DNA of 64,000 bases, taken from positions 308,932-372,931 of the forward strand of contig NZ_JACCBX010000001.1 in assembly GCF_013409995.1 (NCBI RefSeq). The letters are read 5' to 3'. This DNA is from Neobacillus driksii (lineage in GTDB: Bacteria > Bacillota > Bacilli > Bacillales > Cytobacillaceae). Positions 43,960 through 52,404 of the stretch are shown piece after piece. The position numbers were made by a program, and so were the translations under genes. The notes below the pieces were generated by a model, which did not search any database, was not told where the DNA came from, and saw only the letters and a list, made by a program, of their open reading frames with translations. How positions within the stretch are numbered: the stretch's first letter is position 1; each line of letters begins with the position of its first letter.

Positions 43960-45565
43960 ACCTCAGATTAAGGCAAACGGACTGGGATTCAGCTATGAAG
44001 ATAGCAATATATTTACCGGCCTAACCTTTTCAATTGAAAAAAATCAATCTGTCTTATTATTAGGTCCGAGCGGTTCTGGAAAAAGCACGCTTGCCTACTG
44101 CCTCAACAAGTTATATCCAGAAGCAGTTGATGGTGAATTGAAAGGGAGCCTTACTTTTGAGGGTCAAACTCTGGATGATTTTAAACCCGGTGAACTCAAC
44201 CAAAAAATCGGGATTGTTTTTCAAGATCCCGAAAGCCAATTCTGCATGCTGACGGTTGAGGAAGAGGTTGCGTTTGGCCTGGAGAATTTCCATGTACCAC
44301 GGTCGCAAATGGAAGCTAAGATTAATACTGCACTTGAAATGGTAGGCTTGCTGGCTGAAAAAAGGACGACAATCCATACCATGTCTGGAGGTCAAAAGCA
44401 GAAGCTTGCGCTTGCATGTGTCTTGGCTCTCCAGCCTGAGGTTATCATCCTCGATGAGCCGACAGCAAACCTTGACCCGCTGTCTAGCACAGAGCTGGTG
44501 GAGACGATTGCTCGTTTAAATAAAGAGCATCCGTTTACGCTGATCGTCATTGAACATAAGCTTAATGATTGGATCGAGTTGATTGATCGTTGTCTAGTCC
44601 TGGATTCTAGCGGCGGAATTCTTTTCGATGGCAGTCCTGAACAATGTTTTGGAGAATTTGCTCCTTACCTGCAAAAGGAAGGAATTTGGCTGCCAAAGGT
44701 AGTTGAAGTGGGAATGACGGCGAAGAGTGCTGGCTTGTTTAAAGGGGAGAGACTTCCGCTGTGTAATGATGAACTCCTTTCAGGGCTGGAGAATACAGCT
44801 GCTTTTTTTAAAAAAGAAATCAAGACTATTACCAAAAAGGATTCCATTCTGGAAGTAAACAGCATTTCTGCTCGTGGTTATTTGAAAAATATAAATCTAC
44901 GTATTCAACAAGGAGAACTGACAGCACTTGTCGGCGCAAATGGTTCAGGCAAGACAACTCTTTCAAAATGTTTAGCCGGATTATATCCTCTTACGCAAGG
45001 TGAGATTCATTTTAAAGGACTTCCACTTTCCAAATGGAGGGAGAAAGATTTATTTCAGGCATTAGGCTATGTTTTTCAAAATCCTGAACATCAATTTATT
45101 ACGGATAGTGTTTATGAGGAGATTACCTTTGGCATGGAAGACAAATCGAGAGTTACAGCACTTCTTGAAAAAATGGGACTGGAAAAACATGCAGGTGCCC
45201 ATCCTTTTTCACTAAGTCAAGGGCAGAAGCGTCGTTTGAGTGTAGCAACCATGCTGGTTCATGAACAGGACCTGCTTATCCTTGATGAACCGACATTTGG
45301 CCAGGATGCGAACACTGCCTATGAAATTATGAGAGTCCTTGATGAAAAAAATGGCGCAGTTTTTATGATTACCCATGATATGGAACTTGTCGACCAATAT
45401 GCTGATACTGTTCATGTGTTAGATAAAGGAGAGATAATTTTCACCGGGACACCTGAGAGCTTGTGGGAAAAACATGAAGTGGTTAACCGGGCAAGATTAA
45501 AATTGCCTTTTAGAAAACAGCTGCAAAATGAAATCGTAAGGAGAGAGATTCATGTCGCTACATGA
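43946..45565 (+). CDS. ykoD: ECF transporter double ATPase YkoD
   Basis: 539 aa with two ABC ATPase modules. Module 1: GPSGSGKSTLAY, MSGGQKQKLALACVLALQP, VIILDEPTANLD. Module 2: GANGSGKTTLSKC, LSQGQKRRLSVATMLV, LLILDEPTFGQD. Both sets of motifs look intact (module 2 has LSQGQ for LSGGQ). A fused pair replaces the separate EcfA/EcfA' seen elsewhere. It overlaps ykoE upstream and ykoC downstream (14 nt each). Confidence 0.93.
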   Translation: MSPFEPQIKANGLGFSYEDSNIFTGLTFSIEKNQSVLLLGPSGSGKSTLAYCLNKLYPEAVDGELKGSLTFEGQTLDDFKPGELNQKIGIVFQDPESQFCMLTVEEEVAFGLENFHVPRSQMEAKINTALEMVGLLAEKRTTIHTMSGGQKQKLALACVLALQPEVIILDEPTANLDPLSSTELVETIARLNKEHPFTLIVIEHKLNDWIELIDRCLVLDSSGGILFDGSPEQCFGEFAPYLQKEGIWLPKVVEVGMTAKSAGLFKGERLPLCNDELLSGLENTAAFFKKEIKTITKKDSILEVNSISARGYLKNINLRIQQGELTALVGANGSGKTTLSKCLAGLYPLTQGEIHFKGLPLSKWREKDLFQALGYVFQNPEHQFITDSVYEEITFGMEDKSRVTALLEKMGLEKHAGAHPFSLSQGQKRRLSVATMLVHEQDLLILDEPTFGQDANTAYEIMRVLDEKNGAVFMITHDMELVDQYADTVHVLDKGEIIFTGTPESLWEKHEVVNRARLKLPFRKQLQNEIVRREIHVAT

Positions 45566-46331
45566 GGTGAATCCAAGTATAAAAGCATTTGCTATCGTCA
45601 TTTCTATCCTGATCTTATCATTATTTTTTGATCCCATTACACCGCTAGTGACCATTCTCTGGTCCTTGACGTTGACTTTTCTATTCGGACGGGTTTCTTT
45701 TAAGAAATGGCTTTTGTTATTCGCACCATTTTTATTTATCGCTTTGATTTATGTCTGGACCACCATGCTTTTTCCACGGCTGCAAGAAGGGGATACAGTC
45801 CTATGGCAATGGGGGTTTTTGACGCTGACAGCTGAAGGCTTTCAAAGAGGAGTGTCACTTGGACTCCGAGTGTTGAGCTTTGCCACGTTATCGATTATGT
45901 TTACGTTAACGACAAAGCCAACTGATTTCCTTCTAAGTTTAATGCAGCAGTGTAAGCTGCCGCCAAAGCTCGCATATGGAATTATGGCCGGATACCTCTT
46001 CCTACCTGTAATCAAGGAAGAGTTTCAAACCTTGCAAAATGCGCATCGAGTACGAGGTGTAGCACGGGCAAAAACCATACCGGAGAAAGTGCAACAGCTG
46101 AAGCGATACGTGATTCCACTTCTTGCCGGAGCGATTCGCAAAGCAGAGAGAACTGCACTGGCAATGGAATCAAAAGGCTTTACCGGCGAAAAAAATCGGA
46201 TATTCTACCGTGAAATTACTGTGTCTCGTATCGACTGGCTGTTTTTCATTCTCATGATTAGCGCCGTCATACTCAGCGCATTTATCTCATGGAAACTAGG
46301 TTACTTACAATTTTATAATCGTGAACTATAA
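45552..46331 (+). CDS. ykoC: ECF transporter transmembrane subunit YkoC
   Basis: 259 aa, EcfT family with about five helices. The cytosolic coupling helices carry AHRVRGVARAKTI and ALAMESKGFTG, the two ARG/SKG-type signatures that contact the ATPases. It overlaps ykoD by 14 nt, completing the ykoFEDC operon. Confidence 0.92.
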   Translation: MSLHEVNPSIKAFAIVISILILSLFFDPITPLVTILWSLTLTFLFGRVSFKKWLLLFAPFLFIALIYVWTTMLFPRLQEGDTVLWQWGFLTLTAEGFQRGVSLGLRVLSFATLSIMFTLTTKPTDFLLSLMQQCKLPPKLAYGIMAGYLFLPVIKEEFQTLQNAHRVRGVARAKTIPEKVQQLKRYVIPLLAGAIRKAERTALAMESKGFTGEKNRIFYREITVSRIDWLFFILMISAVILSAFISWKLGYLQFYNREL

Positions 46332-46360
46332 AAGGGGTGTCTTGAACGACACCCCATTTT
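46330..46360. terminator. Bidirectional terminator
   Basis: AAAAGGGGTGTC/GACACCCCATTTT stem with 6-nt loop between the convergent ykoC and C39-like peptidase genes. Confidence 0.85.
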
Positions 46361-47106
46361 TAATAAAGAACAACGGCTTGTTTCCCCATTTGTTCCCACG
46401 CCTGGATAAAGCTTTCCCGGTCTACTTTTTGATTTTTTGTACCATAAGGATTGTTAATGTAAATATTCGTAGAATCATAACCGGTGATTACGACGCTGTG
46501 CATGTTATAGGTAATGTCTACGGTTCCTTCTGGTGTCTGCCATGTTTCAAATGCAGAAACAGGTGCAAAGGTGGAAGTTGTGATCACCCAAACGGGATTT
46601 CCGTTTGCAACTTCTTCTATTAATTGGTCAAACGACGTATTGGTTAAGTCGGCTGCATTCAAATAGTTTTGCGCTAATTCAAAAATAGGTTCATGGTAAA
46701 CGCCTAAACCCGGTCCATCCTCCATATTCCCCACGAATCCCGTGTTTGGATTCCCATTTTCACCATTACTATATTGCAATGGAACTCTAGTAATCTCCTG
46801 AGCTAGTTGATTTTTCGTAACAGAAATCCCTTTATAATTGAGAATCATCGCTAGGCTGGTCACTTCACAACCATTATAAAGCCGTGGGGAATCCATTTGA
46901 TTAAGCAAGGGTACGTCAAGCTGCATTTCCTCTGCGATTTTATGATCCTCTGAAACATTGGTTTGTTCTGATAGAATCTTTTCTTCTACCACAGCTGTAT
47001 TAACCTCTATTTTCGATGATATTGTTTCCCTGCTATTCGAAAAAATGACAAAACCGGTTATTACTAAAACCCCAACCAAGATAAGCTTTATTATTTTTAT
47101 CATCAA
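46360..47106 (-). CDS. Membrane-anchored C39-like peptidase
   Basis: 248 aa. One N-terminal membrane segment (about 4-22). The Peptidase_C39_2 domain (about 62-248) has the catalytic Cys in RLYNGCEVTSLAMILNY, His in YNMHSVVITGYD and the third residue in IYINNPYGTKN. It is likely an extracellular cysteine peptidase or transpeptidase-like enzyme. No bacteriocin or transporter gene is adjacent, so processing of a leader peptide is not suggested. Confidence 0.83.
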   Translation of the reverse strand: MMIKIIKLILVGVLVITGFVIFSNSRETISSKIEVNTAVVEEKILSEQTNVSEDHKIAEEMQLDVPLLNQMDSPRLYNGCEVTSLAMILNYKGISVTKNQLAQEITRVPLQYSNGENGNPNTGFVGNMEDGPGLGVYHEPIFELAQNYLNAADLTNTSFDQLIEEVANGNPVWVITTSTFAPVSAFETWQTPEGTVDITYNMHSVVITGYDSTNIYINNPYGTKNQKVDRESFIQAWEQMGKQAVVLY

Positions 47107-47526
47107 TATACCTCCTATATTTCTTTTAGAAGAGAGAGAGGCACTATTCTAAATCAAGGGTACGGGATAAATATGAACAAATTATGAAAGGAAAAGGAAC
47201 ATTCTATTAACCTAAGAAGTCAATTGTTAAAAAAATGAGACTGACATATTCCTGACATATTGTAGACCTATGATAGGCGATGTGGAATGGACAATGTATA
47301 CACCTAGACAAAGTTTTTAAGGGCTTGATATTAGAGCAGGAAGGAGGAATATACCATTCAAGAATCGCAGGAATAAAACGTTGGGAACTAATTAAAGAGT
47401 TTCATCTTGCGTATTGCAAAGGTAAAAATACTTCCAGACTTGCTAGAGAATATGACTTTTTTAAGGAAAGTTTAAGGAACCGAATCCATAATAAGCCTAT
47501 CAACATGAAACAAGGAGGAATAAAGT
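47107..47526. other. Intergenic region with phased direct repeats and a possible gene remnant
   Basis: CTGACATATT occurs at 47241-47250 and 47252-47261, an 11-bp (one-turn) spacing suited to a response-regulator dimer. Downstream, a frame starting near 47280 contains WELIKEFHLAYCKGKNTSRL then AREYDFFKESLRNRI, which loosely resembles the helix-turn-helix of IS3-type OrfA proteins and may be a remnant; it has no convincing start and runs into the next gene. Confidence 0.4.
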
Positions 47527-47736
47527 ATGGAGAAAACCAATCCAAGTCTAATAAAAATTTTACTCATTTTAAATTTGACAATAAGTACGTGCGCAGCAAT
47601 TGGAGTGGGGTATTTAGCTTATAACCAAAGTACAAGCCCTGATTTTTCAGAAATGAACCCAAGAGGCGGCGGTCAGATGGCACCGGGTAGTAATCAATTC
47701 CAGCCGGGTCAAGATCAATCGGATCAAACTCAATAA
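47527..47736 (+). CDS. Small single-pass membrane protein
   Basis: 69 aa after a strong AAGGAGG. One membrane helix (about 8-28, IKILLILNLTISTCAAIGVG) and a hydrophilic Gly/Gln/Pro-rich tail (GGGQMAPGSNQFQPGQDQSD). The tail resembles the C-terminus of the adaptor encoded 18 nt downstream. It is probably the first gene of the efflux operon and might be an accessory subunit; function unknown. Confidence 0.7.
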   Translation: MEKTNPSLIKILLILNLTISTCAAIGVGYLAYNQSTSPDFSEMNPRGGGQMAPGSNQFQPGQDQSDQTQ

Positions 47737-47753
47737 TAGAGAGGAAGAGAAAT

Positions 47754-49022
47754 TTGAAAAAGTGGATTATTATTTCAGCGATTATTGTTGTAATAGGTGG
47801 AGGGAGTGCATGGTTTTTATTAGGTAATACGGATCAAACTCAAAGTGTTGAGGCAGCAGCACAAACAACAACAGCACAAAAAGGGAAATTAGAGGTAGCC
47901 GTTAGTGGTTCGGGGTCAGTCACAGCGATTACAGATCAAGATGTAACGGCAGCAAATACAATTCTTGTTGTAGATAGTGTTAGTGTAGCAGCTGGAGATA
48001 CAGTAGATAAAGGTGACACACTAGTAACGTTTATAAATGGTGATGTTGTTACAGCTCCAAATGATGGAGAAATCACGTCCGTTAATGTGAATAGCGGCAG
48101 TGGAGCTTCACAAGGAACAATCCTTCTTCGTATGGAAGATGAAGATGAAGTCGTAGCACCTGTAACAAGAGGTGACAGTAATGTTAGTACAGATAGCTCG
48201 AGCGGCGGAAGTACGGGTGGAAGCAGCTTAACAGCCGATACTGTTAGTGTGAAAGAAGGAGATGTTGTAGAAGCAGGTGCAACACTTGTAACTTTTACAG
48301 ATGGAAGTATCTTACAGGCCCCAGTTGCAGGAACAATCACAAGTCTTTCTGTTGCAAGCGGAGATTCTGTGCAAAGTTCAGCGATAGTTGCGCACATAAC
48401 AAATTACAGCACATTGCAAACAACGATTAGTGTTGATGAATTAGATGCTACAAAAGTAGCAGTAGGACAGGCGGTAAAAATAACAGCAAGTGCCTTTGAA
48501 GATGAAACCTTTGAAGGGAGTGTAACGAAAGTAGCAGCGGTAGGAACATCAACAAATGGAGTTTCTACATTTGACGTAACCGTACAAATCATAGATCCCA
48601 AGAACTTAAAAATTGGTATGTCAACAGAGGCAAGTATTTCAATAGAGAGTAAAGAGGATGCGATATACGTTCCAGTAGAAGCGGTGTATACAAGTGGAGC
48701 CGAAAAATATGTACAAGTACCTGCGTCATCAGATGATTCAACACAATCAACAAAAAAGGTAACCGTTGAAACGGGTATTTCAAATGATACGTTTGTAGAA
48801 ATTACAAGTGGGTTAGCAGAAGGAGATTCTGTTCAAATACCGAGAGAACAATCTAGTGGTAATTCTTCTCAAGGTGGAATGATGATGCCAGGTGGCGACT
48901 TCCCAGGTGGTAACTTTCGTGGTGAAAACTCAGGAGGAAGAAGTGGAGTTGGAGCTCCAACAGGTGGCCAAGCTCCATCAGGTGGCCAAGCTCCATCAGG
49001 CGGCGGACAAGGAGGGAACTAA
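47754..49022 (+). CDS. MacA/YknX-type efflux adaptor with doubled lipoyl module
   Basis: 422 aa, TTG start after AGAGAGGAAGAG. One N-terminal membrane segment (about 4-22). Two similar lipoyl-like modules follow: VDSVSVAAGDTVDKGDTLVT with VVTAPNDGEITSVNVNSGSG (about 75-120), and ADTVSVKEGDVVEAGATLVT with ILQAPVAGTITSLSVASGDS (about 160-210). They replace the usual single lipoyl domain split by an alpha-hairpin. Beta-barrel and membrane-proximal parts (LKIGMSTEASISIESKEDAI) come next, then a Gly/Ser/Met-rich tail. It should link the ABC pair to the cell exterior. Confidence 0.87.
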   Translation: MKKWIIISAIIVVIGGGSAWFLLGNTDQTQSVEAAAQTTTAQKGKLEVAVSGSGSVTAITDQDVTAANTILVVDSVSVAAGDTVDKGDTLVTFINGDVVTAPNDGEITSVNVNSGSGASQGTILLRMEDEDEVVAPVTRGDSNVSTDSSSGGSTGGSSLTADTVSVKEGDVVEAGATLVTFTDGSILQAPVAGTITSLSVASGDSVQSSAIVAHITNYSTLQTTISVDELDATKVAVGQAVKITASAFEDETFEGSVTKVAAVGTSTNGVSTFDVTVQIIDPKNLKIGMSTEASISIESKEDAIYVPVEAVYTSGAEKYVQVPASSDDSTQSTKKVTVETGISNDTFVEITSGLAEGDSVQIPREQSSGNSSQGGMMMPGGDFPGGNFRGENSGGRSGVGAPTGGQAPSGGQAPSGGGQGGN

Positions 49023-49753
49023 TGATGACTATGACTGAGCCGATTATTCAAATTAAAAACATGAAGAAAATGTATGAACTTGGCGGCGAAACGGTAATGG
49101 CTCTTCAAGATATTTCCCTTGATATTCAAAAAGGTGATTTTATCTCTATCATAGGTCCATCTGGTTCCGGGAAGTCAACATTTATGAACATGATTGGATG
49201 CTTAGATCGACCGGATTCAGGTGAATACATGTTAGATCATGAAGAAGTAGGGAAAATGAAGAGCTCACAACTTGCGACGATTCGAAATGAAAAAATTGGG
49301 TTTATTTTTCAAAACTTCAATCTCATTCCAAAGCTAACAGCGGTTGAAAATGTAGAGCTTCCTCTCATTTATCGCGGAATGAAAGCGGCGGAACGAAGAG
49401 AAATTGCTTTAGAGGCGTTAAAAAAAGTAGGATTGGTAGATAGAGCGAACCATTTGCCTACTCAATTATCAGGGGGCCAGCAGCAACGTGTCGCAATTTC
49501 GCGCGCGCTGGCTGGACAGCCTCCTATTTTACTAGCAGATGAACCAACTGGTGCACTAGATAGGAAAACAAGTAAGGAAATTTTGGAGACTATGAGTTTG
49601 TTAAATGAGCAGGGGCATACCATTATTCTCATTACACATGATTTAGACGTTGCAAAACGAGCAAATCGTGTCGTTCGTATACACGACGGTCAATTATTTG
49701 AGAATGGGGGTGAATGGTTTGCAGACAATCAGGATGGCACTGAAAAGCATTAA
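49022..49753 (+). CDS. MacB/YknY-type ABC ATPase
   Basis: 243 aa LolD/MacB-class ATPase. Walker A GPSGSGKSTFMN, Q-loop IFQNFNLIPKLTA, signature LSGGQQQRVAISRALAGQP, Walker B ILLADEPTGALD and the H-loop ITHD are intact. The first ATG overlaps the adaptor stop; an ATG one codon on is equally possible. Its end overlaps the permease gene. It powers the efflux system. Confidence 0.92.
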   Translation: MMTMTEPIIQIKNMKKMYELGGETVMALQDISLDIQKGDFISIIGPSGSGKSTFMNMIGCLDRPDSGEYMLDHEEVGKMKSSQLATIRNEKIGFIFQNFNLIPKLTAVENVELPLIYRGMKAAERREIALEALKKVGLVDRANHLPTQLSGGQQQRVAISRALAGQPPILLADEPTGALDRKTSKEILETMSLLNEQGHTIILITHDLDVAKRANRVVRIHDGQLFENGGEWFADNQDGTEKH

Positions 49754-50873
49754 AGGAAACAAAGTAAGAGCATTCCTGACGATGCTGGGAATTATTATTG
49801 GTGTATCCTCTGTTATTGTCATGGTTGCGATAGGACAAGGGTCAACGAAAGAAGTGCAAGATCAAATTGGCAGTCTGGGTACAAATGTATTAACTGTAAG
49901 TGTTACTGGTTCGGATGTTACATTTAAAGAAGATGATGCGAGTCAAATTCAGGATGTCAGTGGTGTGGAAGCCATTGCTCCGACTATTTCTGGAAGAGTA
50001 ACCGTGAAAAATGGACAAACGAACGCACAAGTGTCAACGATAGGAACAACTTCTTCCTATTTAGATGTTCGTGATTTACAGTTGCAATCAGGGCGTTTCA
50101 TTGCAGACTTGGATAATGATAACCATTCAAAAATAGCGGTCCTTGGTTCAGACACAGCACAAACATTATTTGGGTTCGATGATCCGGTGGGAGAATCTGT
50201 TAAGGTGAACGGAACGTCATATAAAGTTGTTGGGGTTCTTGAATCTGTCGGAAGTTCATTAGGAACAAGCGGAGACAGTACAATTATTGTACCCCTAAGC
50301 ACAGGACAACGCTTAGCCTCTACTACTGAAATTGGATCAGTATATGTAAAGGTAGAAAATGAAGATATGATTAATTTTACATCACGTCGTATCGAACAAA
50401 CCATGTATACAATTGTTGGTGATGCTGATAGTTATAGTGTATCCAGTCAGGAAGATTTAATGGAAACAGCAACATCTGTCAATGAAACAATGACATTAAT
50501 GCTTGGTGGAAATGCTGCTATTTCTCTTATCGTTGGTGGTATTGGTATTATGAACATTATGCTCGTTTCCGTTTCAGAACGTACCAAAGAAATTGGTATT
50601 AGAAAAGCGATTGGAGCAAAACGTAGAAATATTCTTCTTCAATTCCTCATTGAATCGATGGTATTAAGTTCATTAGGAGGGATAATAGGAGTTGGAATTG
50701 GGATAGTAAGTGCCCAAATATTTACGTTAACAACAGGAACGACAATTGCATATTCTGTACCTGTCATCCTGTTATCATTTGTATTCTCTTTATTAGTTGG
50801 CGTTGTATTTGGTGTATTTCCAGCGAATAAAGCATCTAAGCTTGATCCCATTCAAGCACTTCGATATGAGTAG
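49710..50873 (+). CDS. MacB/YknZ-type ABC permease
   Basis: About 387 aa from GTG 49710 (TTG 49719, after GGGGGTG, is the alternative); a start at 49650 would add unrelated residues encoded within the ATPase gene. N-terminal helix MALKSIKGNKVRAFLTMLGI then IIGVSSVIVMVA, an extracellular MacB periplasmic-core-like domain (about 45-255), and three C-terminal FtsX helices with SERTKEIGIRKAIGAKRRNI and PANKASKLDPIQALRYE. Export of an antimicrobial peptide or toxin is the usual role of the family. Confidence 0.9.
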   Translation: MNGLQTIRMALKSIKGNKVRAFLTMLGIIIGVSSVIVMVAIGQGSTKEVQDQIGSLGTNVLTVSVTGSDVTFKEDDASQIQDVSGVEAIAPTISGRVTVKNGQTNAQVSTIGTTSSYLDVRDLQLQSGRFIADLDNDNHSKIAVLGSDTAQTLFGFDDPVGESVKVNGTSYKVVGVLESVGSSLGTSGDSTIIVPLSTGQRLASTTEIGSVYVKVENEDMINFTSRRIEQTMYTIVGDADSYSVSSQEDLMETATSVNETMTLMLGGNAAISLIVGGIGIMNIMLVSVSERTKEIGIRKAIGAKRRNILLQFLIESMVLSSLGGIIGVGIGIVSAQIFTLTTGTTIAYSVPVILLSFVFSLLVGVVFGVFPANKASKLDPIQALRYE

Positions 50874-50952
50874 AAAATACAAAACAAATGCTATGTTTTA
50901 TCACTATTCCAATATTCAACTTATCTAAGTCCGCTTGAAGAATTACGATAAA

Positions 50953-50993
50953 AAAGGAAAACCAGGCTGAACTTTATCAGCCTGTTTTTCTTT
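50953..50993. terminator. Bidirectional terminator
   Basis: AGGAAAACCAGGCTGA pairs with TCAGCCTGTTTTTCT (small mismatches) between the convergent permease and lipoprotein genes. Confidence 0.8.
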
Positions 50994-51442
50994 TATTCAC
51001 CACCAAGCTGTTGAATCTGATCAATAATACTGGTGATATCTTGAACGGTCTGAAACAACTCAGTATTTTCAAGAATAGCAGGATCAAGCAGTCCGTCTTG
51101 GAAACTATTCATGAAGGTTTCAATTTCACTGACGATAGCACTGTTTTGTTCAATAATTTGCTGGTGAAGCTCAACTGCAATATCCGGTGCTTGCAGTTCA
51201 TTAAAAGCTTCAGCTGTTTGTTGCATTTGTTGAAGCATGGTTTGGAAATCTTCAGCAGCTTGGAGGTCACTAATAGCCTGTTGCGCAAGAGCTGGGGCAT
51301 TGCCGGCAAAATCAGTTGCAACCGCTAAATAGTCTGTTGCTTCATTAATATACGTTAACGTGTCCTGTGCGTCATTGAGAAACGAACAACCACCCAGCAG
51401 CAATAACATACAGGTAGATAAAATAATTAATACTTTTTTCAA
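50993..51442 (-). CDS. DUF6376-type lipoprotein
   Basis: 149 aa. The signal peptide ends in LLLLGGC (lipidated Cys at residue 19). The mature part is helical and Gln-rich (NDAQDTLTYINEATDYLAVA, ADEFQTMLQQMQQT-like heptads), matching my memory of Bacillus DUF6376. It is surface-anchored on the membrane; function unknown. Confidence 0.8.
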   Translation of the reverse strand: MKKVLIILSTCMLLLLGGCSFLNDAQDTLTYINEATDYLAVATDFAGNAPALAQQAISDLQAAEDFQTMLQQMQQTAEAFNELQAPDIAVELHQQIIEQNSAIVSEIETFMNSFQDGLLDPAILENTELFQTVQDITSIIDQIQQLGGE

Positions 51443-51792
51443 ATTAAAACCTCCGTTTTAGTCTTGGCAAATTGTATAAAGGTCTTGGGTGCAGGGAAAG
51501 TTGAAGGGACTATAAAAAGAATGGTTTATGTTTGGTAGGGAGTAATTAGAGTCCTTTAAGGATATCATAAATGCCGGAATCATGCCAGGATACTTGGTGC
51601 CTGTCACCACCCGTGGACACTTTCCACCTGAGGTGGACAGTTAGTGTGAGTATTTTATTTCGTTTTTGAAAAAGGAGTTTGGGGAAGGGTGTCGAATGTT
51701 ATTATTTGAATCTCTGCTATCCTTTTCCTCTGTTTTAGCCTCTCAGCCAATCTATTTTATTCTAAAATTCCATTTGAATAGGAGTGACCGAT
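51443..51792. other. Intergenic region upstream of the RAYT gene
   Basis: Contains one full REP-like copy (51596-51641) 150 bp before the transposase, and GGAG before its ATG. I see no other gene. Confidence 0.6.
51596..51641 (+). repeat. REP-like dispersed repeat, copy 7 (next to the RAYT gene)
   Basis: GGTGCCTGTCACC, ACCCGTGGACACTTTCCACC, TGAGGTGGACAG. Same head orientation as copy 1. Confidence 0.85.
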
Positions 51793-52404
51793 ATGGGTCG
51801 AAAACGACGTGCTTGGTTTCCAGGTGCAAAATATCATATTACTAGTAGAGGTAATCGCAAATCTACTCTTTTTTATGATGATGAAGATCGCATGAAATAT
51901 CTAAGCTTTTTACAAGAAACCATGGTGCGATTCCCTTTTACGCTCCACGCTTTTTGCTTAATGACCAATCACACTCATCTCCAAATTAAAACCTCAGACA
52001 CCTCACCAACCATTATCATGAGTCATCTTAACACTAAATTTGCCAAGTATTTTAATAAGAAATATGATTTTACCGGACATGTATTTGAAAAACGCTATGG
52101 TGCCGAATTACTAGATTCGCTGGATTACGAATTCGATGTCAGCAAGTATATCCACCTGAATCCCCTGAAGGGTGGACTAGTCGTTGCGCTAGAAGACTAC
52201 CCTTGGAGCAGCTACCACGCGTATGTAAATAGGGAGGTTACCCAGCTAGTGGACACCAAACATCTGCTTTCTTTTTTTCCCGCCCCCGCGTCCAAGCGTT
52301 ATGAAGAATACATAAAAACACCACAAGTCGATTTATTTTTACTCAATAACAGTAAAGTTATAATGATTAAAAGGAAAGAGGAAAATCCATGTGTGCAAAA
52401 GTAA
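51793..52404 (+). mobile_element. RAYT-type (REP-associated tyrosine) transposase
   Basis: 203 aa from ATG 51793, 8 nt after GGAG. Y1 transposase fold: AWFPGAKYHITSRGNRKSTL start, the metal-binding HxH in MTNHTHLQIKT (His-Thr-His), and SKYIHLNPLKGG holding the catalytic Tyr typical of RAYTs. These proteins act on palindromic REP sequences at one end of single strands and are usually single-copy domesticated genes. No IS200-type ends were found, and copies of a palindromic repeat lie on both sides (51596 and 53903). The stop lies 16 bp inside the start of the comM pseudogene. Confidence 0.87.

Noticed and set aside
46360..47106. C39 peptidase as part of a bacteriocin exporter
   Set aside because: No ABC exporter or double-glycine peptide is adjacent; the efflux operon next to it is of MacAB type and separately promoted.
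47280..47624. 114-aa ORF with a helix-turn-helix-like stretch
   Set aside because: It has no start signal and overlaps the well-supported 69-aa gene; kept only as a possible remnant.
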